A stretch of 6,400 nucleotides of DNA from Rhizobacter sp. (lineage in GTDB: Bacteria; Pseudomonadota; Gammaproteobacteria; Burkholderiales; Burkholderiaceae_C), in the NCBI GenBank assembly GCA_025360945.1, contig JANYBE010000397.1:1-6400 (forward strand), written 5' to 3'. The translations under genes and the position numbers were made by a program. The notes under the pieces were generated by a model, which saw only the letters and a program-made list of their open reading frames with translations, ran no database searches and had not been told where the DNA came from. Below are positions 1-4,677 of the stretch, piece by piece (the stretch's first letter is position 1; every line of letters starts with the position of its first letter).

Positions 1-918
1 GTAGGCATACCAGGAGCCGCTCTTTTCGAGCACCTTCTGTTCGACACCCATGTCAATGATTTCGCCTTCGCGGCTGATGCCCTGGCCGTAGAGGATGTCG
101 AACTCGGCAGTCTTGAACGGTGGTGAGACCTTGTTTTTGACGACCTTGACCTTGGTCTCGTTGCCGATGACTTCTTCGCCCTTCTTGATCGAGCCGATGC
201 GGCGAATGTCGAGCCGCACCGAGGCATAAAACTTCAGCGCGTTGCCGCCGGTGGTGGTCTCGGGCGAACCGAACATCACGCCGATCTTCATGCGGATCTG
301 GTTGATGAAGATCACCATCGTGTTGGTGCGCTTGATGCTGCCGGTAAGCTTGCGCAGCGCCTGGCTCATCAGCCGGGCCTGTAGGCCGGGCAAGGAATCG
401 CCCATCTCGCCCTCGATTTCGGCCTTGGGCGTGAGTGCAGCGACCGAGTCGATGACGACCAGGTCGACCGAGGCAGAGCGCACCAGCGCGTCGACGATCT
501 CGAGCGCCTGCTCGCCGGTGTCGGGCTGGCTGATCAGCAGGTCTTGGAGGTTTACGCCGAGCTTTTGGGCGTAGCCGATGTCGAGCGCGTGCTCGGCGTC
601 GATGAAGGCGCAGGTGCCGCCGACGCGTTGCATCTCGGCGATGACCTGCAGCGTGAGCGTGGTCTTGCCGCTCGACTCGGGGCCGTAGATCTCGACGACT
701 CGACCGCGCGGCAGGCCGCCGACGCCCAGTGCCATGTCCAGGCCCAGCGAACCGGTCGAGACGACCTCGATGTCTTCGATCACCTCGCCTTCACCCAGGC
801 GCATGATCGTGCCCTTGCCGAACTGCTTTTCGATCTGCGCCAGCGCGGCTTGCAGGGCCTTGGCCTTCTCGCTGTTGATGGGGGTGGCGGGTTGCGAAAC
901 TTTGGCCGTTGCGTCCAA
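1..918 (-). CDS. recA: RecA recombinase, C-terminal end cut off by window edge
   Basis: RecA is the ATP-dependent DNA strand-exchange protein of homologous recombination and the co-protease that triggers LexA self-cleavage in the SOS response. The 306 codons visible read in one frame from a TTG at 918 to the window edge. Seen in the translation: Walker A GPESSGKT at residues 79-86, a Walker B strand ending in Asp near residue 157, loop L1 with EGEMGDS near 169-175, and loop L2 running from NQIRMKIG near 206 through GSPETTTGG near 218-225. The family is usually about 350 residues, so roughly the last 40-50, including the acidic C-terminal tail, lie outside the window. The TTG start is chosen because an AGGAG lies 6 nt upstream and the next in-frame ATG (residue 39) is inside the conserved GKGTIMRLGEG block. 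The gene is divergent from the response regulator and is probably SOS-induced through the LexA box at 956-971. Identity is certain; only the exact start could be argued. Confidence 0.98.
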   Translation of the reverse strand, partial: MDATAKVSQPATPINSEKAKALQAALAQIEKQFGKGTIMRLGEGEVIEDIEVVSTGSLGLDMALGVGGLPRGRVVEIYGPESSGKTTLTLQVIAEMQRVGGTCAFIDAEHALDIGYAQKLGVNLQDLLISQPDTGEQALEIVDALVRSASVDLVVIDSVAALTPKAEIEGEMGDSLPGLQARLMSQALRKLTGSIKRTNTMVIFINQIRMKIGVMFGSPETTTGGNALKFYASVRLDIRRIGSIKKGEEVIGNETKVKVVKNKVSPPFKTAEFDILYGQGISREGEIIDMGVEQKVLEKSGSWYAY

Positions 919-924
919 GGGGTT

Positions 925-929
925 CTCCT
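925..929 (-). promoter_or_regulatory. recA ribosome-binding site supporting a TTG start
   Basis: On the minus strand this reads AGGAG, with 6 nt to the TTG at 918-916. It is a near-ideal Shine-Dalgarno placement and is the main reason for starting recA at the TTG rather than at a later ATG. Confidence 0.8.
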
Positions 930-942
930 GAAGATTGCAGGC

Positions 943-970
943 ATTATCTCAAAAGCTGGATGTTTGTACA
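943..970 (-). promoter_or_regulatory. Probable recA promoter (sigma-70 type)
   Basis: Read on the minus strand, a -10 like GATAAT lies at 948-943 (five of six matches to TATAAT). TGTACA at 970-965 is a possible -35 (four of six matches to TTGACA), with a 16-nt spacer. The predicted transcript would start around 935, leaving a short leader before the ribosome-binding site. The LexA box overlaps the -35 and spacer, as expected for an SOS-repressed recA. The -10 is more convincing than the -35. Confidence 0.55.
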
Positions 971-971
971 G
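956..971 (-). promoter_or_regulatory. LexA (SOS) box in the recA promoter
   Basis: On the minus strand this reads CTGTACAAACATCCAG. The LexA consensus of beta- and gammaproteobacteria is CTGT-N8-ACAG; the first half is perfect and the second half differs at one base (CCAG for ACAG). It is preceded by TA, giving TACTGTA as in the E. coli recA operator as I recall it. Position just upstream of the recA -10 fits repression of recA by LexA. Binding is inferred from the match and location. Confidence 0.72.
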
Positions 972-980
972 TACCCGTAC
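966..980. repeat. Cluster of three GTAC tetramers in the divergent intergenic region
   Basis: GTAC occurs at 966-969, 971-974 and 977-980. The first and third are 11 bp apart, about one helical turn, a spacing common in OmpR/PhoB-family direct-repeat operators. The cluster partly overlaps the LexA box and lies just upstream of the response-regulator gene, so an autoregulatory site is conceivable. The repeat unit is short and may be chance. Confidence 0.2.
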
Positions 981-1001
981 GCGACTTTTCAATGGCATCC
1001 C

Positions 1002-1018
1002 TACAATTGAAGCAGGAG
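1002..1018 (+). promoter_or_regulatory. Start signals of the response-regulator gene: weak -10 and ribosome-binding site
   Basis: TACAAT at 1002-1007 resembles a sigma-70 -10 (five of six), but no acceptable -35 is seen 16-18 nt upstream, so this promoter may need an activator or may lie elsewhere. If it is the -10, the leader is very short. AGGAG at 1014-1018 lies 7 nt before the ATG at 1026 and is a convincing Shine-Dalgarno. The ribosome site is solid; the promoter call is tentative. Confidence 0.45.
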
Positions 1019-1025
1019 ACAAAGC

Positions 1026-1697
1026 ATGCGCATCCTGATCGCGGAAGATGATCAAGTGCTCGCCGACGGCTTGTTGCGCTCGCTGCGCAATGCCGGCTAT
1101 TCGGCGGACCAGGTCGGCAGCGGCACAGAGGCGGATGCGGCGCTGGCCTCGCATGAGTTCGATCTCGTGATCCTCGATCTGGGGCTGCCCCGGCTGCATG
1201 GGCTGGAGGTGCTGCGCAAGCTGCGCGCGCGCGGCTCGAGCGTACCGGTGCTGATCCTCACCGCAGCCGACAGCGTCGAGCAGCGCGTCAAGGGGCTGGA
1301 TCTGGGTGCCGACGATTACATGGCCAAGCCGTTCTCGTTGCAGGAGCTCGAGGCCCGCGTGCGCGCGCTCACGCGGCGCGGCCTGGGCTCGGCGTCGGCA
1401 GTGATCAAGCACGGGCCGCTGAGCTTCGACGCGACCGGGCGCGTGGCCTACCTGAACGACCAGATGGTGGAACTCTCGGCGCGTGAACTGAGCCTTCTCG
1501 AAGTGTTGCTGCAACGCGCCGGCCGGCTCGTCAGCAAGGAGCAGCTGGTCGAGTTGCTGTGCGCCTGGGGCGAAGAAGTCAGCAACAACGCGATCGAGGT
1601 CTACATCCATCGCCTGCGCAAGAAGATCGAGCAGGGTCCGGTGCGCATCGCGACCGTGCGCGGGCTGGGCTACTGCCTGGAAAAGATCGCCGCTTGA
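1026..1697 (+). CDS. OmpR/PhoB-family DNA-binding response regulator (TctD/QseB-like)
   Basis: This 223-residue cytoplasmic protein is the output half of a two-component system: it is phosphorylated by a sensor kinase and then binds promoter DNA. The receiver domain spans about residues 1-115, with acidic pocket E7/D8/D9, phospho-acceptor D51 (in LVILDLGLPR), switch T79 and conserved K101 (YMAKPF). A linker leads to a winged-helix domain at about 127-220, with LSARELSLLEVLL, then the recognition-helix region EVYIHRLRKKIE and the C-terminal hairpin VRGLGYCLE. All key residues are present and the length is normal. ATG at 1026 is preceded by AGGAG at 7 nt. The stop overlaps the kinase start by 4 bp (TTGA), which implies an operon with coupled translation. 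Resemblance is to the TctD/QseB/PmrA branch, but no target gene is adjacent, so the regulon is unknown. The name TctD would be a guess and is not assigned. Confidence 0.95.
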   Translation: MRILIAEDDQVLADGLLRSLRNAGYSADQVGSGTEADAALASHEFDLVILDLGLPRLHGLEVLRKLRARGSSVPVLILTAADSVEQRVKGLDLGADDYMAKPFSLQELEARVRALTRRGLGSASAVIKHGPLSFDATGRVAYLNDQMVELSARELSLLEVLLQRAGRLVSKEQLVELLCAWGEEVSNNAIEVYIHRLRKKIEQGPVRIATVRGLGYCLEKIAA

Positions 1698-3253
1698 AAT
1701 CGATCGAACCAGCGCCGCGCGAGCAACGCTCGCTGTTCGGCGAGATCCTCGACTGGATGCTCGCGCCGCTGCTGCTGCTGTGGCCGATGAGCGTGGTGCT
1801 GACCTGGTTGGTCGCCCAGGGCATCGCCAACCGACCCTTCGACCGCGAGCTCGGCGAGATGGCGCGCGTGCTGTCCAAGGAGGTCGCGGTGCGCGAGACC
1901 CCCGACGGCCGCGCGCAGGCGGTGTTCAAGCTGCCCGCGGCGGCGTCGGAGATCCTGCGCACCGACGAAGCCGATGACGTCTACTATCAGGTGCTTGGCG
2001 TGCGCGGCGAGTTCATCAGCGGCGACAGCGCCCTGCCGGTGCCGACCGACGAAGACCGTGCACCGCCGGGCGAGGTGCGCTTTCGTGACGAGACGCTGAA
2101 CAACGACGCCGTGCGCGTTGCTTACCTCTGGGTCAACGTGCAGGACGGCATCACCGCCCGCGCCGGCGTCGAGGCCCCGCTGGTGCAAGTCGCCGAGACA
2201 CTGGGCAAGCGTTCGAGGCTTGCCACCGAGATCATCAAGGGCGTGATCCTGCCGCAGTTTGTAATCCTGCCCCTGGCCGTGCTTCTCGTATGGCTGGCGC
2301 TGGCACGCGGCATCGCACCGCTGAACCAGTTGCAGCAGCGCATCCGCAATCGCGACAGCAGCGACCTGAGCCCGATCGACGAACGCCAGGCGCCCGAAGA
2401 GGTCTCGCCGCTGGTGCGCGCGATCAACGACCTGCTGGCGCGCCTCGACCAGTCGATGAGCGCGCAAAAGCACTTTCTCGCAGATGCGGCGCACCAGCTG
2501 AAGACGCCACTGGCCGGCCTGCGCACCCAGGCCGAGCTCGCGCAGCGTCAGATCGGCGCCGGCCAGCACGATCCCCAGGCGCTTAAGAAGACCTTGCAGC
2601 AGATCGCGCGTTCGAGCCAGAGTGCGGCGCACATGGTCAACCAGCTGCTGGCGATGGCGCGCGCCGAAAACCAGGAGCACGCCGCGAATCAGCAGCCGGT
2701 GAACCTAGCGCGGCTGGCCACCGAGACGGTTCACGACTTCGTGCCGCGCGCGATTGAGAAGCGCATCGACCTCGGCTACGAGGGGCCGAGCGAAGCCGCG
2801 GGCGCGCGCAACAGCCAGGGCCCGATCGTGCTCGGCCACGCGCTGCTGCTGCGCGAGCTGATCCGCAACCTGGTGGACAACGCGCTGCAGTACACGCCGG
2901 CTGGCGGCACGGTCACGGTGCGGGTGATCGACGACCCGTTCGGCCAGGTCGTCGTGCTGCAGGTCGAGGACTCGGGTCCGGGCATCTCGGCGGCCGAGCG
3001 CGACCAGGTGTTCCAGCCCTTCTACCGCTCGCTCGGCACCAACGTCGACGGCTCCGGCCTGGGCCTAGCGATCGTGCGCGAGATCGCGCAACAGCACCGC
3101 GCCGAAGTCACACTCGAAGATGCGAACCTGCGCCGCCGACCCGGACTGACCGAGCATGCCCAGGCACCGCACGGCCCAGGCGCGCGCTTCACGCTGCGCT
3201 TGCCGGCAGCACCACGCGTCGGTCCGCCAACTGATGGGGAAGGGACCTCGTGA
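1694..3253 (+). CDS. Membrane sensor histidine kinase, TctE-like, partner of the preceding regulator
   Basis: The predicted protein has 519 residues from a TTG at 1694 that overlaps the regulator's stop. Layout: a short cytoplasmic N-terminus; membrane segment 1 at about 22-42 (MLAPLLLLWPMSVVLTWLVA); a periplasmic sensor region of about 130 residues, resembling the two-component sensor N-terminal domain of TctE/QseC kinases; membrane segment 2 at about 182-204; a HAMP-like linker; then the kinase core. The H-box is FLADAAHQLKTPL with phospho-acceptor His267, the N-box is LIRNLVDNALQYTP with Asn392 and Asn396, the G1 box is EDSGPGI with Asp426, and the G2 box is GSGLGLAI from Gly453. It should autophosphorylate at His267 and pass phosphate to D51 of the regulator. 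The TTG is chosen for the 4-bp overlap and because the first in-frame ATG (1757) falls at the start of membrane segment 1, removing the preceding LFGEILDW stretch. TctE senses tricarboxylates, but no tctCBA transporter or binding protein is seen here, so the ligand is unknown. Confidence 0.93.
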   Translation: MKSIEPAPREQRSLFGEILDWMLAPLLLLWPMSVVLTWLVAQGIANRPFDRELGEMARVLSKEVAVRETPDGRAQAVFKLPAAASEILRTDEADDVYYQVLGVRGEFISGDSALPVPTDEDRAPPGEVRFRDETLNNDAVRVAYLWVNVQDGITARAGVEAPLVQVAETLGKRSRLATEIIKGVILPQFVILPLAVLLVWLALARGIAPLNQLQQRIRNRDSSDLSPIDERQAPEEVSPLVRAINDLLARLDQSMSAQKHFLADAAHQLKTPLAGLRTQAELAQRQIGAGQHDPQALKKTLQQIARSSQSAAHMVNQLLAMARAENQEHAANQQPVNLARLATETVHDFVPRAIEKRIDLGYEGPSEAAGARNSQGPIVLGHALLLRELIRNLVDNALQYTPAGGTVTVRVIDDPFGQVVVLQVEDSGPGISAAERDQVFQPFYRSLGTNVDGSGLGLAIVREIAQQHRAEVTLEDANLRRRPGLTEHAQAPHGPGARFTLRLPAAPRVGPPTDGEGTS

Positions 3254-3525
3254 ATGTGCCAACGCGGCGACTCTTCGACGGCATGCTGGCCGACGACAAG
3301 GTCAGCGGCGCCATCGCCCATCAGCAGCATCGCTCGCATTGGGGCGCGGGCCGGCCTGCCCACCCAGCCACGGGGCTGCATCTGACGTTGCACTTCCACG
3401 GCGAGATCGACGCGCCACGCGAACACGCGCTGCGCAACGCGCTCATCGGGCAAAGACGTCGCCCGGTTCGAGTTGCTGGGCCGCCGGCGCCCTACGAGGT
3501 GCTGGACCGCTACGGCGCCATTTAG
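3250..3525 (+). pseudogene. Probable decayed N-terminal part of a 2'-5' RNA ligase / 2H phosphoesterase (LigT/ThpR family)
   Basis: A GTG at 3250 overlaps the kinase stop (GTGA) and opens a 91-residue frame ending at TAG 3523-3525. Its start, RRLFDGMLADD, resembles the usual LigT/ThpR beginning (RLFFAL-PDD). Residues 43-52 (LHLTLHFHGE) match the first HxT motif of 2H phosphoesterases, normally followed by FLGE. Intact members are about 180 residues with two HxT motifs; here the second is absent. After about residue 67 the frame turns into an Arg/Pro-rich run. The +1-shifted frame at about 3449-3487 instead reads ARFELLGRR, and frame one resumes with YEVLDRYGAI, followed after the stop by LW. 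These pieces look like the FELVLDR..G...LW middle of the family, suggesting frameshift plus truncation where rodA begins. Such enzymes act on 2'-5' or 2',3'-cyclic RNA phosphates. Family assignment is by recalled motifs and moderately sure; alternatively it is a small expressed hypothetical protein, given its coupled start. Confidence 0.55.
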
Positions 3526-4676
3526 CTCTGGATCAGCCGCCGGCTCTTCGCGATTGACATCAGCATCCCCAGCCCGAGCCCGAGCGTGACCATCGCGGTG
3601 CCGCCATAGCTGATGAACGGCAGCGGCACGCCCACCACCGGCAGGATGCCGCTGACCATGCCCATGTTGACGAAGGCATAGGTGAACCAGCTCAGCGAGA
3701 TCGCGCCCGCGAGCAGCCGCGTGAACACGGTCGGCGCCTCGGCCGCGATCATCAGGCCGCGGAAGATCAGGAAGATGAAGCCCAGCACCAGGCAACCGCA
3801 GCCGACCAGCCCGAATTCCTCGGAGAACGCGGCGAAGATGAAGTCAGTCGTGCGCTCGGGAATGAATTCGAGGTGCGTCTGCGTGCCCTTCATGAAGCCC
3901 TTGCCCTGGACGCCACCGGAGCCGATCGCGATCATTCCCTGGATGATGTGAAAGCCCTTGCCGAGCGGGTCGGTCGTCGGGTCGAGCAGCGTGCAGACGC
4001 GATTCTTCTGGTAGTCGCGCATCATTGGCCACTTCACGTCGGGCTGGCAGATGTGGTCTTCCGACACGACGATGGCGGTGACTGCCACGGCGCCAACCAC
4101 CAGCACCGGGATGATCAGCTTCCACGACAGGCCGGCGAAGAAGATCACATACAGACCCGCCGACAGCACCAGGATCGCGGTGCCCAGGTCGGGCTGCTTG
4201 ACGATCAACGCCACCGGCACCGCGACCAATAGCAGCGCGATCAAGAAATCGGGCGCACGCAGCTGGCCCTCGCGGCGCTGGAACCACCAGGCGAGCATCA
4301 GCGGCATCGCGATCTTCATGATCTCGCTCGGCTGGATCACGACGCCGACGTTGAGCCAGCGCGTCGCACCCTTCTTCGTGACGCCCGTGACCGCGACCGC
4401 GACCAGCAAAGCGATGCCGACGGTGTACAGCGGCAGCGCGAACTTCATCATCGTCTGAGGCGAAATCTGCGCAACGACGAAGACCACGCCGAGCGCGAGC
4501 AGCATGTTGCGGCCGTGATCGACGAAGCGCGTGCCGGCATCGAAGCCGGCCGAGTACATCGTCAGCAGGCCCGCCGCTCCAAGCAGCAGCAGCGCCACCA
4601 GCAGCGGGCCGTCGAAGCCAGTGAAGACGGGCCGCAGGCGCTGCCACGGCGAAGGCATGTCGAAAACTGCACTCAT
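3522..4676 (-). CDS. rodA: RodA, SEDS-family peptidoglycan glycosyltransferase of the elongasome
   Basis: This 384-residue inner-membrane protein polymerises glycan strands from lipid II during side-wall growth, acting with PBP2. The sequence is predominantly hydrophobic, consistent with about ten membrane segments, and matches E. coli RodA block by block. Visible signatures: QPSEIMKIA at about 115-123, KQPDLGTA at 160-167, DPLGKGFHIIQ at 236-246, IGSGGVQGKG at 251-260, PERTTDFIF at 273-281 and the family signature GVPLPFISYGGTA at 349-361. Asp278 in PERTTDFIF corresponds to the proposed catalytic Asp of SEDS polymerases. A loop near 205-220 containing HICQPDVKWP is longer than in E. coli; I believe this is usual in Burkholderiales. 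The ATG at 4676 lies 1 nt after the mrdA stop (TGAGATG) and no clear Shine-Dalgarno is seen, so translation is probably coupled to mrdA. The TAA stop at 3524-3522 overlaps the opposing frame's stop. Confidence 0.97.
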   Translation of the reverse strand: MSAVFDMPSPWQRLRPVFTGFDGPLLVALLLLGAAGLLTMYSAGFDAGTRFVDHGRNMLLALGVVFVVAQISPQTMMKFALPLYTVGIALLVAVAVTGVTKKGATRWLNVGVVIQPSEIMKIAMPLMLAWWFQRREGQLRAPDFLIALLLVAVPVALIVKQPDLGTAILVLSAGLYVIFFAGLSWKLIIPVLVVGAVAVTAIVVSEDHICQPDVKWPMMRDYQKNRVCTLLDPTTDPLGKGFHIIQGMIAIGSGGVQGKGFMKGTQTHLEFIPERTTDFIFAAFSEEFGLVGCGCLVLGFIFLIFRGLMIAAEAPTVFTRLLAGAISLSWFTYAFVNMGMVSGILPVVGVPLPFISYGGTAMVTLGLGLGMLMSIAKSRRLIQS

Positions 4677-4677
4677 C

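Noticed and set aside
544..1038. 164-codon plus-strand frame opposite recA running into the response-regulator start
   Set aside because: Antisense to conserved recA, has no recognisable domain, and crosses the recA promoter region; a shadow frame.
780..1610. 276-codon minus-strand open frame spanning the recA start, the intergenic region and the response regulator
   Set aside because: It is antisense to two clearly recognisable genes and to their control region, has Ala/Arg/Gln-rich low-complexity composition typical of high-GC shadow frames, and shows no recognisable domain.
1670..2680. 336-codon minus-strand open frame opposite the kinase gene
   Set aside because: Fully antisense to the well-supported sensor kinase, with His/Arg/Gln-rich composition and no recognisable motif; open only because of high GC and codon bias on the other strand.
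3535..3545. Short inverted repeat AGCCGCCGGCT near the end of rodA as a possible terminator
   Set aside because: Only a 5-bp stem with a 1-nt loop, which cannot form as a hairpin, no T run follows it on either strand, and it lies inside the rodA coding sequence.
3022..3795. 257-codon minus-strand frame spanning the kinase end, the remnant and the rodA end
   Set aside because: Overlaps rodA in a different frame and is antisense to the kinase. Its N-terminal part is a frame-shifted reading of RodA and the rest has no family resemblance.
3844..4647. 267-codon minus-strand frame inside rodA
   Set aside because: Same strand as rodA but out of frame; Arg/Ala/Asp-rich shadow of a real membrane-protein gene.
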